Positions 52,823 to 61,001 of a stretch of DNA of 64,000 nt are shown here, piece after piece. A model generated the notes under the pieces. That model was given only the letters and a program-made list of their open reading frames with translations, was not told the DNA's origin and made no database searches. The stretch is from the NCBI GenBank assembly GCA_965277435.1, contig OZ255821.1, positions 3,968,001 to 4,032,000 of the forward strand, given 5' to 3'. Position 1 is the first letter of the stretch. Each line of letters begins with the position of its first letter. The translations under genes and the position numbers were made by a program. The DNA is from Bog-105 sp965277435. Its GTDB lineage: Bacteria; Acidobacteriota; Terriglobia; Bryobacterales; Bryobacteraceae.

Positions 52823-53320
52823 ATGACACCACTGACACTCTTGGCAGCACAGAAGTTACAAAGTAAATTAACGTCCAGCAATGCGCTCGAGCAGCAAATC
52901 GAACTGATTGCTGCGGCACTAAATGTGAGCATACCGCCTATTCCGGTGCAGCAAGTGCTGCTCTCAGCAGCGCCAGCCGATTTGGGGGACAGGAATCTAG
53001 ATTTCAGCTACCCGCGAGTTTGTATCTACAGCACGGGAATAAAAAACTCGCAGTTCGAGAAGTTCCGGTCTTTTTCGGGGCAAGTGGCACTGGTTGCTGA
53101 GATTTGGGCGAGCGCCGATTTGATAGGCCAAGCCGACCAGTGGATTCACTTTTACGTGGAAGGCGTTAGCAGCATTTTGAGGATGAATATTGGTGACTGG
53201 GGCGATGGAATGTTTTTCGCTGGAGCTTACGAGGTGCAGTTTCAAGCCCCTAAAGCCGGCGGTTTGGGTTTTGTGGAATCCGCAAAACTGACGATGAGCT
53301 TGAATGCGAGCTTGAGCTAG
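52823..53320 (+). CDS. Probable tail-completion protein
   Basis: A 165-residue protein starting MTPLTLLAAQKLQSKL at 52823, one base after the upstream stop. It contains PRVCIYSTGIKNSQFEKFRS and later GDWGDGMFFAGAYEVQFQAP. The size, alpha/beta character and place just before the tail tube gene are those of tail terminator or completion proteins, which close the head-proximal end of the tube. No specific motif was recognised. Confidence 0.55.
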   Translation: MTPLTLLAAQKLQSKLTSSNALEQQIELIAAALNVSIPPIPVQQVLLSAAPADLGDRNLDFSYPRVCIYSTGIKNSQFEKFRSFSGQVALVAEIWASADLIGQADQWIHFYVEGVSSILRMNIGDWGDGMFFAGAYEVQFQAPKAGGLGFVESAKLTMSLNASLS

Positions 53321-53329
53321 GGAGGCGAT

Positions 53330-54499
53330 ATGAGCAGCTATATTTCGTCCAATGCAAACCGTTTCTACGCCGGTATAGAAACGAGTTACGGAGAAGCAGC
53401 AACAATCAGCACGGTAAATCGCTTTCCGGCGGTGAGACTACATGCTCACCAAAGCGTGCAAGCCGGCCGAAGATTGGATAAGACGGGAACGCGAACATTT
53501 TTGGGCTACCCGGTTTCGTCGAAGAGGGTGACCACTTTTGAGGTGCAGACCTATTTGACCTCCTGGAGCGGGCTGGGAGCACCAGGATACGGGCCGCTTT
53601 TTCAAAGCGCCTTGGGAGCGTCGCCGGTAGTAAGCGGGAGTTTGGTGGTCGCGGCTGTAGAAGGACCCTTGCAACTGCGGACGACGGCGGCACACGGGCT
53701 GTCTTTCGGATCCGCGATCTCATATGTTAACGAGATCCGTTTTGTGGCGAGCGTGATCGACGGCCAAACGATCGCAATCAATGCTCCTTTCAAAACGACG
53801 CCAGTGGCTGGGAGCATTTTGACTCAAGCGATGACGTATTCGTTAGCCGATGCGCTTCCTAGCGTGACGCTATACGATTACTGGGATCCAATCACGACTG
53901 TAAGTCGAGTGGTTGTGGGCGGCGCTGTCGATGCTCTCACTGTACTCGTAAATGGCGACTTTCATGAGTTCAGTTTTAGTGGGCCAGCTGCTGATCTGAT
54001 CTCTTCAAGTAGCTTCAATACTGGAGCCGGTGGACTAACGAGCTATCCGGGGGAACCGATGCTTTCGGCTTTCGATTACTCGATTGTGCCCGGGCATTTA
54101 GGAGAGGTTTGGTTGGGTGGACCGGCTAATCAGTTCTTTACTATGACGGCGGCTAGCATCGAGGTCAAGAACAGCATTCAAACGAGGAATGAAGAATTTG
54201 GGTCATCGTATCCGCGAGCGATTTCACCAGGCGCCCGTCAGGTGGCGTCGAAATTCTCGTTATTTGCCCAAGATGACGCGCAAACGGTTGCGTTGTATAG
54301 TGCTGCCAAACAGCGTACGCCAATACCGGCGATGTTGCAATTAGGCCAGCAGCAAGGCCAATTGATGGGAATTTTCATGCCACAAGTTGTTCCTGAGATT
54401 CCGTTGTTCGATGATGCGGAGCCGCGACTGAAGTGGAGTTTCAACAACAATCTTGCACAAGGCTTGGCTAATGATGAAATCTTTTTTGCCTTCGCATAA
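53330..54499 (+). CDS. Probable tail tube protein
   Basis: A 389-residue, strongly beta-rich protein with few charged stretches (for example LVVAAVEGPLQLRTTAAHGL, SVTLYDYWDPITTVSRVVV). It begins with SSYISSNANRFYAGIETSYG, close to the starts of siphophage major tail proteins. It lies directly before the tail assembly chaperone, where the tube gene stands in most long-tailed phages. At 389 residues it is larger than many tube proteins, so it may carry an extra domain. Its end overlaps the chaperone start by 26 bases. Confidence 0.65.
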   Translation: MSSYISSNANRFYAGIETSYGEAATISTVNRFPAVRLHAHQSVQAGRRLDKTGTRTFLGYPVSSKRVTTFEVQTYLTSWSGLGAPGYGPLFQSALGASPVVSGSLVVAAVEGPLQLRTTAAHGLSFGSAISYVNEIRFVASVIDGQTIAINAPFKTTPVAGSILTQAMTYSLADALPSVTLYDYWDPITTVSRVVVGGAVDALTVLVNGDFHEFSFSGPAADLISSSSFNTGAGGLTSYPGEPMLSAFDYSIVPGHLGEVWLGGPANQFFTMTAASIEVKNSIQTRNEEFGSSYPRAISPGARQVASKFSLFAQDDAQTVALYSAAKQRTPIPAMLQLGQQQGQLMGIFMPQVVPEIPLFDDAEPRLKWSFNNNLAQGLANDEIFFAFA

Positions 54500-54869
54500 A
54501 CAGACGGACTACGCCAGCGTTGTCTGGTACAAAAGCGAGTCAGCACCTGGGGTTACCTTTGGCGTTCGCCGGCCGTCGCTGGCCCAGAGAATAGACCTCA
54601 CGGAGCGCGTACGAGAACTGTCGATCAAGCATGAATTTCTGAAAGCAGGGGACGTGACGGATCAGCTTGAAGCCGCGCTCTCAGAGCTGCTGGTTCGAAA
54701 GCTGTACCTCGAATGGGGACTAGCTGAGCTAAAGGGATTGAAGATTGATGGCCAATCCGCCACACTGTCAACGCTGATAGAAAGCGGACCCGAAGCGCTT
54801 ACCGAAGAAGTATTGGGCGCTGTCCTCGCCGAGGCAGGATTGACGGATGACGAACGAAAAAACTTCTAA
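54474..54869 (+). CDS. Tail assembly chaperone (zero-frame product, gpG-like)
   Basis: A 131-residue, helical, acidic protein: LAQRIDLTERVRELSIKHEF, LEAALSELLVRKLYLEWGL, then a C-terminal LAEAGLTDDERKNF. Size, composition and place between tail tube and tape measure fit tail assembly chaperones, which coat the tape-measure protein before the tube polymerises. ATGs at 54471 and 54474 are both possible and lie within the tube gene. The heptamer A AAA AAC occupies its last codons, and a -1 frame of 107 codons follows, as in the G/GT pair of lambda-like phages. Confidence 0.72.
   Translation: MKSFLPSHKQTDYASVVWYKSESAPGVTFGVRRPSLAQRIDLTERVRELSIKHEFLKAGDVTDQLEAALSELLVRKLYLEWGLAELKGLKIDGQSATLSTLIESGPEALTEEVLGAVLAEAGLTDDERKNF
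54857..54863 (+). other. Programmed -1 ribosomal frameshift site (A AAA AAC)
   Basis: In the frame of the chaperone the codons are CGA AAA AAC TTC TAA. The heptamer A AAA AAC is exactly phased for tandem slippage (X XXY YYZ) and lies one codon before the stop. After slippage reading continues CTT CTA ATC GCA in the -1 frame. Confidence 0.72.
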
Positions 54870-55186
54870 TCGCATTCCATTTTCAGTTTTCCACACCAGC
54901 CGCGTGGAGATGCGATACCTGTCGGAAAAGCGGTCTGGTTGCAATTCGAAATTGCGCCTGGGTCAGTGACACTAAGCTTGAGAAAAAAGTAGTTTGGGCC
55001 CGCGGCCGGGCTGTGTCAACCCAGTGCCCAAAGTCCGTGATCTCCCCAAAGAGCCTTTATTTTCTCGATTTATATGAGAGATGGAGAAACCTTGGCAGGG
55101 GGTGCGTGTTGTCGTTGGATGCAAAGAGTGCAGATGCGTTGATGGTATTGGAACAGGAATGGTTAGCGGAACAACACGATGAGTAA
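54863..55186 (+). CDS. Tail chaperone -1 frameshift extension (gpT-like part)
   Basis: The -1 frame after the slippery site is open for 107 codons and ends at TAA 55184-55186, overlapping the ATG of the next gene (55179). It has no ATG near its beginning and is best read as the C-terminal half of a fusion of about 237 residues with the upstream chaperone. Its start reads LLIAFHFQFSTPAAWRCDTC, with a CxxC pair and a further cysteine 11 residues on. Its end (SLYFLDLYERWRNLGRG, then LMVLEQEWLAEQHDE) is helical. It fills an otherwise unexplained gap. An independent gene with a rare start codon is the alternative. Confidence 0.7.
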   Translation, partial: LLIAFHFQFSTPAAWRCDTCRKSGLVAIRNCAWVSDTKLEKKVVWARGRAVSTQCPKSVISPKSLYFLDLYERWRNLGRGCVLSLDAKSADALMVLEQEWLAEQHDE

Positions 55187-55844
55187 ACAACAATTGCCAA
55201 GCGTTGCGGGAAGACTATCCCAGGCGAAGGCCGACGGGAAAAACTTGACGCAGCTACTTGCACCTGTTCGCTCAGGGGGAAATGCAGTTTTGAGTGCAAA
55301 CAAGCTAACCAAACCTGGAGCGTCTAACGAGGAGAAGCCAGTCTCTTTGAGCGCAACCGGTACGGTGAGGGGCGGATTAAATTTCGGAAAGGCTCCAAAG
55401 AGTGCGACGAGCACAAGCGCTACATCGAACAGTTGGAACAAGCTGCTGAAGAGCACCTTATCTGGCGGCGGATCGGGAGCTCTCGGCAGCGGTGTTCTTC
55501 AGGCGCTGGGCGGTCTGGGAGGAATTGTCTCGGGTATTGCAGGATTGTTTGGAGGGTCGAAGAAGACTTTGCAACCGTTGACTGCTTTTCAACTTCCGAG
55601 TGCAAAAAACGTTACGAGTGGGATCGGCAGAAGGGCAGGGAGCGCACAGGCGGTTGCGGCCTTCAGCGGAGCAACAAAGGCGGCCGCAGCCAACCCGGTA
55701 TACAGCAACGTCCAAAATTCGTTGAAAACCACCGGGATTAGCGGGACTGGCAGCTCTCAGTATCAGAATCAACAAATTGTGCAAGCCGTGAAGCAAGCCC
55801 TTCTTACCTCAAGTTCGCTGAATGACGTAATCGCGGAGATATAA
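55179..55844 (+). CDS. Probable short tape-measure protein
   Basis: A 221-residue protein placed directly after the tail chaperone, the invariable place of the tape measure in long-tailed phages. It is low in complexity (many S, A, G, Q, N), with a hydrophobic glycine-rich core (about 95-125: GVLQALGGLGGIVSGIAGLF) such as tape measures use to cross the membrane. Most tape measures have 600 or more residues, so this would specify a very short tail. The identity is inferred from order and composition only. Confidence 0.55.
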   Translation: MSKQQLPSVAGRLSQAKADGKNLTQLLAPVRSGGNAVLSANKLTKPGASNEEKPVSLSATGTVRGGLNFGKAPKSATSTSATSNSWNKLLKSTLSGGGSGALGSGVLQALGGLGGIVSGIAGLFGGSKKTLQPLTAFQLPSAKNVTSGIGRRAGSAQAVAAFSGATKAAAANPVYSNVQNSLKTTGISGTGSSQYQNQQIVQAVKQALLTSSSLNDVIAEI

Positions 55845-55845
55845 G

Positions 55846-56205
55846 ATGGCAATTTTTCCTGCTCTGAGTACGGGTTCAGTAACCCAATATCCGCTCGAAA
55901 TCAAAACTGGCCAGGAGAGCCAGCTCATTCGTTTTCTGGACGGATCGGACCAACGCTATAGTGTGCGCGCACGCACACTGAGGCAATGGCGAATACCGCT
56001 TACCTTGTTGAATGAAAACGAAACACAGGCGCTGGAGATGTTTTTTGCGGATCAGCTTGGTAGCTACTCGGTTTTCAGCTTCCCTGATCCGTATAGCGGC
56101 ACCTTGGTTCCGAATTGCCGCTTCGGAGAGGATGCCTTTCAAAGCGATTATGTGGGAGTCGATGACGGCAGCGGAACTGTCTGGATAGTGGAGACCAATG
56201 GCTAA
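55846..56205 (+). CDS. DUF2460-like distal tail protein
   Basis: A 119-residue protein, one base after the tape-measure stop. The segment QRYSVRARTLRQWRIPLTLL, then NENETQALEMFFADQLGSY and FSFPDPYSG, matches the pattern of DUF2460 and distal-tail proteins that form a hub at the end of the tube. The same pattern recurs in the next gene, which overlaps it by eight bases, so the two may be an ancient duplication. Confidence 0.65.
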   Translation: MAIFPALSTGSVTQYPLEIKTGQESQLIRFLDGSDQRYSVRARTLRQWRIPLTLLNENETQALEMFFADQLGSYSVFSFPDPYSGTLVPNCRFGEDAFQSDYVGVDDGSGTVWIVETNG

Positions 56206-56995
56206 CCTATTTTTCCCTCAGCTCGCAAGCGGAACACTTGCACAGTACCCGATTCGAAAAACTCGGGTCACCCGCACTGTCAGAAATGAATTGCCAAACG
56301 GGGATTTGGTGCTATACGCGGACCCAAGTGCCGACGAAATGATTTGGGAGCTCGGCTACTCAGGGCTAGACCAGGTAGACATAAACGGGCTAGCGAATTT
56401 CTTTAACGTCTGTAAAGGAAGATTCCATGCATTTACCTTTATCGACCCGGCGGAAAATATGCTGGTCGCCAGCGCAGACCTCGGAAGTTCGTTGTGGAGC
56501 TTAGGCAGTTCCATTCAGGTTGTGGGAGGCGCTAATGACCCAAACGGTGGGATGGCAGCCTTCACAGTGACAAATAATGGGCAAGACAGCCAGGGCCTGT
56601 CGCAAACATTGAGCGTTCCAGCCGGCTACCAGTATTGTTTCTCGGTATATGTAATGAGCGGTAGTCCGTCGGCGATTACTTTGAGCCGTCAAGGGACAAC
56701 TATCCAAGAGACCAATGTCCAAGAGGTGGCCTCACAATGGGTACGCGTGACTTCAAGCGGTACATTGGCCGATGATGGAGCTGGTTTCACAGCAGGAATC
56801 GAACTAGCACCTGGACAGCAGGTCGTGTTATTCGGGCCGCAACTGGAACCGCAAGTTGCCCCCTCGCGCTTCCGGCCGACCTTCCAAAGCGGCGGTGTTT
56901 ATTCACGGGCCCACTGGGGAGTAGACGAACTGCTGATTTCGGCTGACGCCCCAAACGTTTTCTCGACGGTTTTCAGTGTTGAGAGCTCAATTTAA
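56198..56995 (+). CDS. DUF2460-like distal tail protein with C-terminal carbohydrate-binding-like domain
   Basis: A 265-residue protein. Residues about 1-95 repeat the hub pattern of the preceding gene (TLAQYPIRKTRVTRTVRNEL, GLANFFNVCKGRFHAFTFID). Residues about 100-225 look like a jelly-roll carbohydrate-binding module: SADLGSSLWSLG, then YCFSVYVMSGSPSAITLSRQ, ASQWVRVTSSGTL and AGIELAPGQQVVLFGPQLEP, the pattern found in modules appended to phage tail tips. It may bind a cell-surface glycan. Confidence 0.6.
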   Translation: MANLFFPQLASGTLAQYPIRKTRVTRTVRNELPNGDLVLYADPSADEMIWELGYSGLDQVDINGLANFFNVCKGRFHAFTFIDPAENMLVASADLGSSLWSLGSSIQVVGGANDPNGGMAAFTVTNNGQDSQGLSQTLSVPAGYQYCFSVYVMSGSPSAITLSRQGTTIQETNVQEVASQWVRVTSSGTLADDGAGFTAGIELAPGQQVVLFGPQLEPQVAPSRFRPTFQSGGVYSRAHWGVDELLISADAPNVFSTVFSVESSI

Positions 56996-57017
56996 GACGA
57001 GGCATCGAGGGTACAAA

Positions 57018-60000
57018 ATGGCGACAATCAATGAAGTTAAGCAATTGGCCGAGGCGGACACGCCGCTCCTGTTCTTTCAGTGCGTTCTACCGTCCGGGGA
57101 CGCAGAATACTGGAGCACTCATTCGATCGTCTTCAATGGCCACCAATACTACGCGCGAGTCTTAAAGCACAATTTGTTTGATTTGCAGCTCTCGGCTGAT
57201 GACGCGATGGACGGTATTTCTCAACTATCGATTACACTAGCGAACGCCGATTCAGCATTGTCCGAACTGAATGCAGCATTGGGTTTTAAGGGATCGGCTT
57301 TAACGGTGTTCTTTGCGTTTGCCGACCTACCGAGCGGCACGGTGACAACCGAAAGCACCGTCTTATTTCGTGGAGTAGCTGGGGACCCAGACTTAATCAC
57401 CGAAGATAGCCTAACACTTACGTTTGCTAATAAGTTGAGCTTACAGCGTATTCCTGTACCCGAGGTACGGGTACAGCGATCTTGTGCCTGGAATTTTCCT
57501 GCAAGTCTGCCGCAGAGGGAAGAAGCGAAGGATGGAGGAGACCGCGGTAGATTTTCGCGATTCTTCCGGTGTGGATATTCGGCGGATGTGCCGGGCGGGG
57601 TAGGAAACTTAAGTGCGGGACAACCATACACCTCCTGTGACAAGTCTCGGTTGCAATGCACGCAGCGGGGCATGTTCAAGCAGGATGCGCAAGGAAATCA
57701 GACCGCGAGGTTCGGAGCTTTTGAATTTGTTCCGTCAGCCATTAACGTGCGAACAGCAGGCGACAAGACCTCGCATGTTTCTCCACTTTTGGATAATTCG
57801 GCGAAGTTCAATGATCCGGTTCCATTAATTTACGGAACCGGATGGCTGAAAGCGCCGGTTATCTTCTCTCGCAACGATGGGAACCTCACGCACATGGAGG
57901 TTTTACTTGGAGTAGGCGCCATCCAGGGCGTGTTGAAGGTGGTGGTCAACGACATCGAAATACCGATCTATTTGTCTGGCAAGGACATGAGCGCGACCGG
58001 ATGGTACGCAGCGGTGACGACCGGCACCAGGCAGGGTAGTTTCAATCTAGATTTCGTAGATTCGACAGGCACACCCCTTGGCGACCCTTATGGTAGCCTG
58101 GCCGTACTATCGATCATTGTTCCGAATCGTATCAGCACGGGCCAATCGTTACCGAATGTCGAGGTTCTACTTCAAGGGCTCCAAGTGGATTCTTACAACC
58201 TGGACGGAAGCTTTGCCGGGACTAATTACTCGAATAACCCGGCCTGGGTAATACTCGACATTCTGGAGCGATGCGGCTGGTCCCAAACGGATCTAAATTT
58301 AGCAAGCTTTGCAGCAGCTGCCGACTTCTGTCAATATTTCATTAGCACGACCGACTTGAATGGAAATCCGGTCAGCGTACCTCGATACGAATGCAATTTG
58401 ATACTGACGAAGCGGCAGAGTGCGGCCGCAGTGATTCGCGGCATTCGAGTCGCGTCAAGTTTGATGTTGCGTTATGGCGCAACCGGTCTTCTCGAATTGC
58501 TGCCGGAGACCACGATCGCGGCGCAGCAGCCGGCATTGCCGGACGGTAGCAACAGCACGGAGCCGCTTCTGAGTGGCTGGCCAGCCTACGAGTTTAGCGA
58601 TGGCTCTGGGTCTTTTTCCGGAATCGCACGAAACGGTGACGGAAGTTCGAGCGTTAGGCTCAGCAGCCGTAGCGTTTCAGAGACTTCTAACCGTTTGAGC
58701 GTGGAGTTTCAAGACGAATCAAATGAGTACCAGCAGGATAGTCTCTCTCTGACGAATGAAGACGACGTTGCCCTGATTGGTTACGAGGTTGCGAGCCAGT
58801 CTACCGCTGTTGGCATTGCAAATTTCAGCCAGGCGACTAGAGTGTTGTTGCAACAACTAGACAAGTCAACGAAAGGCAATCTGTTCGTTCAGTTTGAGAC
58901 TAGCTTTCGAGCTTTGAAGGTCCGGCCGGGCGACATCATAACGATTACTTACTTGAAGGAAGGGTTCATACGCACTCCTTTCCGGGTGACCAAACTTTCG
59001 CCCGCAATGAATTTTCAAGCAGTGACGATCCTCGCCCAAATCCACAATGACGATTGGTACAGCGACAGCACGGCCGTACTTATAAATGCCGGTCGGCAAC
59101 CCGGAACCGTCATTGGAGTACCGAGGCCTCTTATCGGAACCGTCCCTCACAGAGATCTGGCGGGAGATTTTGAGTTCTTCGATTTTGCGGTGGAAGAAAA
59201 AATTGAAGCGTCCAGCGATGGCTCCGCTACAGATACTTTAACGATCGAGTTTGCGCAGCCGAGGAAACCGAGCACGAACATAACCAATGTCCCGATTGTG
59301 AGTTTAAGCCCGCGCTACGGGACTTCGGGTGGCTCGTTGCCGGGTGGCAACAATTACTATTACGCCGTGGCTGCGGTAGATGCATCAGGCGCCGAAGGCC
59401 CGCCATCGTTTACGGTTCCCGCTCAAACGCCGGCGGGAGCGAGCACGACTGAAGTGACGATCTCCGGTTTAAGCTTTCCTCAGGCAGCAGTCTCTTTTCA
59501 CGTGTATCGTGGCACGACACCACAAGAGCTGTATCGAATTACAAGTGTTCCGGAGCCAATCGCCAGCACCTACACCGATTCAGGGCTAGCAACCCTTAAT
59601 TACGGACCGCCAGATGCCAGCTTTGACCATGCAAACTTCTATTATCGATTTGAAAATGCGGGACCATTTCTAGCCGATGGTTTCTCAGCAAACACGGTCG
59701 GCCGGAGTGACATGGGAGCGGTTAGCGGTGCTTATGCCGGAATGGTGGTAAGGATTATCGAAGGGACCGGCCGGGGACAGGAGCGACTTATCGCGACCAA
59801 CTCAGGTACCACCTTGACTGTTACTTCTCAGTGGCTGGTCCAACCTGATGGCACCAGCGAGTTTGTTATTGCCGATGGCTCGTGGAAGTTTGCTGCGGTA
59901 TCGGCGACAAGCCCCGCGAAGTTTGAGATCGCCTACCAAACGGGAAGGGCCATTCAAATCTCGGGACGATCTGCCAACGTAAACAATCAGGAGTGCGATG

Positions 60001-60959
60001 CCGACCTTTGTCCATTAACGCGCTGGACACTGGGTGGGGGTAAGCCAGATATCGGGCTGGCCGGTCCACCGGCTTTTACCCTTTCTGCGCCGGGTGCGGG
60101 AGCACTTACCCTCTCACAAGTGGGATTCGAAGACTTAACGAACATTTCTTCAGTAACTAGTGGGACTCTGCAGCTATTTGGTTGGAACGAGCTCTTGACG
60201 CCCAGTGGATATGTACTTGCAGCAGCTATAGATTCCAGTGCAAGCACTGTCCAGCTGTCCCCGGCGGCGAATCTGACGGTTGGTCAAATTCTTCAGATTG
60301 GCAACGAACTCGTGACGATTTTGCAACCTGTTGGGGCGGGTACATACTCGGTGACTCGCGCATCGTTTGGCTCGACGGCAGGTGCGCACAATGCCGGCGA
60401 TGTTGTCTTTCCCCTTGCGCAGGAGACTTTGGTAGTGCCTTTTGCCTCCGGCTTCTTTCTGAATAGGGCATCGCAAAATTATCTGCATACCCTCGATTTG
60501 CCTGACCAGCGCATTTGCGCAGCGGAGTTGTACGTCACGAATTCGTTCGGGGATGGTTTAACAAACGGAGCTTGCTATCTGTCGCCAACTCAGTCAGGTT
60601 TGAGAACGTTGTCGGGCGGCCAATTCACGTTCCAAGTGAGCGGATTCCCAACCAATGCGCAGAATGCGGCGCCAGCAGTTTTGGTAGCGGCATCGCATGC
60701 TGTTCGCGACGTACGTGCTTCTGTCAATCGGCCGCCCGCAGGCTATGATCTGGCAATCGACCTCCTGCAGAATGGATCGCCATATTGCAGCCTGAAGATC
60801 GAATCAGGCACCTACACGTCTTCGATAACAGACGGCCTGACCCTGCTGCCGTTAGTGGGCGGAGCGTCTTTAACCATGAACGTGGCGCTCGCATCCGTGC
60901 CAAATTTTCAAGGGTCGGCAAATCCTGGCCAGGATCTAACCGTGACGATTCGCCTTTAA
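57018..60959 (+). CDS. Large tail tip/host-interaction protein (DUF2163 + gpJ-like)
   Basis: A 1313-residue protein from the ATG at 57018 (MATINEVKQLAEADTPLLFF), after a start region that overlaps the previous gene by no more than the open frame upstream. The N-terminal 230 residues follow the DUF2163/BR0599 hub pattern, with cysteine-rich text at about 155-220 (SCAWNFP, RCGYSADVPG, SCDKSRLQC). The middle (about 230-730) resembles the baseplate-like tip protein of siphophages (VILDILERCGWS, IRGIRVASSLMLRYG). The C-terminal third carries FN3-like modules (FHVYRGTTPQELYRITSVPE) and probably contacts the host surface. Confidence 0.72.
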   Translation: MATINEVKQLAEADTPLLFFQCVLPSGDAEYWSTHSIVFNGHQYYARVLKHNLFDLQLSADDAMDGISQLSITLANADSALSELNAALGFKGSALTVFFAFADLPSGTVTTESTVLFRGVAGDPDLITEDSLTLTFANKLSLQRIPVPEVRVQRSCAWNFPASLPQREEAKDGGDRGRFSRFFRCGYSADVPGGVGNLSAGQPYTSCDKSRLQCTQRGMFKQDAQGNQTARFGAFEFVPSAINVRTAGDKTSHVSPLLDNSAKFNDPVPLIYGTGWLKAPVIFSRNDGNLTHMEVLLGVGAIQGVLKVVVNDIEIPIYLSGKDMSATGWYAAVTTGTRQGSFNLDFVDSTGTPLGDPYGSLAVLSIIVPNRISTGQSLPNVEVLLQGLQVDSYNLDGSFAGTNYSNNPAWVILDILERCGWSQTDLNLASFAAAADFCQYFISTTDLNGNPVSVPRYECNLILTKRQSAAAVIRGIRVASSLMLRYGATGLLELLPETTIAAQQPALPDGSNSTEPLLSGWPAYEFSDGSGSFSGIARNGDGSSSVRLSSRSVSETSNRLSVEFQDESNEYQQDSLSLTNEDDVALIGYEVASQSTAVGIANFSQATRVLLQQLDKSTKGNLFVQFETSFRALKVRPGDIITITYLKEGFIRTPFRVTKLSPAMNFQAVTILAQIHNDDWYSDSTAVLINAGRQPGTVIGVPRPLIGTVPHRDLAGDFEFFDFAVEEKIEASSDGSATDTLTIEFAQPRKPSTNITNVPIVSLSPRYGTSGGSLPGGNNYYYAVAAVDASGAEGPPSFTVPAQTPAGASTTEVTISGLSFPQAAVSFHVYRGTTPQELYRITSVPEPIASTYTDSGLATLNYGPPDASFDHANFYYRFENAGPFLADGFSANTVGRSDMGAVSGAYAGMVVRIIEGTGRGQERLIATNSGTTLTVTSQWLVQPDGTSEFVIADGSWKFAAVSATSPAKFEIAYQTGRAIQISGRSANVNNQECDADLCPLTRWTLGGGKPDIGLAGPPAFTLSAPGAGALTLSQVGFEDLTNISSVTSGTLQLFGWNELLTPSGYVLAAAIDSSASTVQLSPAANLTVGQILQIGNELVTILQPVGAGTYSVTRASFGSTAGAHNAGDVVFPLAQETLVVPFASGFFLNRASQNYLHTLDLPDQRICAAELYVTNSFGDGLTNGACYLSPTQSGLRTLSGGQFTFQVSGFPTNAQNAAPAVLVAASHAVRDVRASVNRPPAGYDLAIDLLQNGSPYCSLKIESGTYTSSITDGLTLLPLVGGASLTMNVALASVPNFQGSANPGQDLTVTIRL

Positions 60960-61001
60960 AATAAAAGAACAGCACCGCAGTACCGCTACCATGGTCTGTT
61001 C

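Larger units (their letters stand above)
48496..60959 (+). mobile_element. Phage or gene-transfer-agent-like structural cassette
   Basis: Twelve genes and one frameshifted extension in one direction: portal, scaffold, coat, three head-to-tail or unknown proteins, tail tube, tail chaperone with -1 extension, short tape measure, two DUF2460-like distal tail proteins and a large tip protein. No terminase, head protease, integrase, repressor, replication, lysin or holin gene was seen. No direct repeats marking ends were found by eye. The flanking genes are ordinary chromosomal genes. Confidence 0.8.

Noticed and set aside
54847..54969. A 40-codon ATG frame overlapping the end of the tail chaperone
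   Set aside because: It is in the other alternative frame, is short and ends long before the next gene; the -1 frame explains the gap better.
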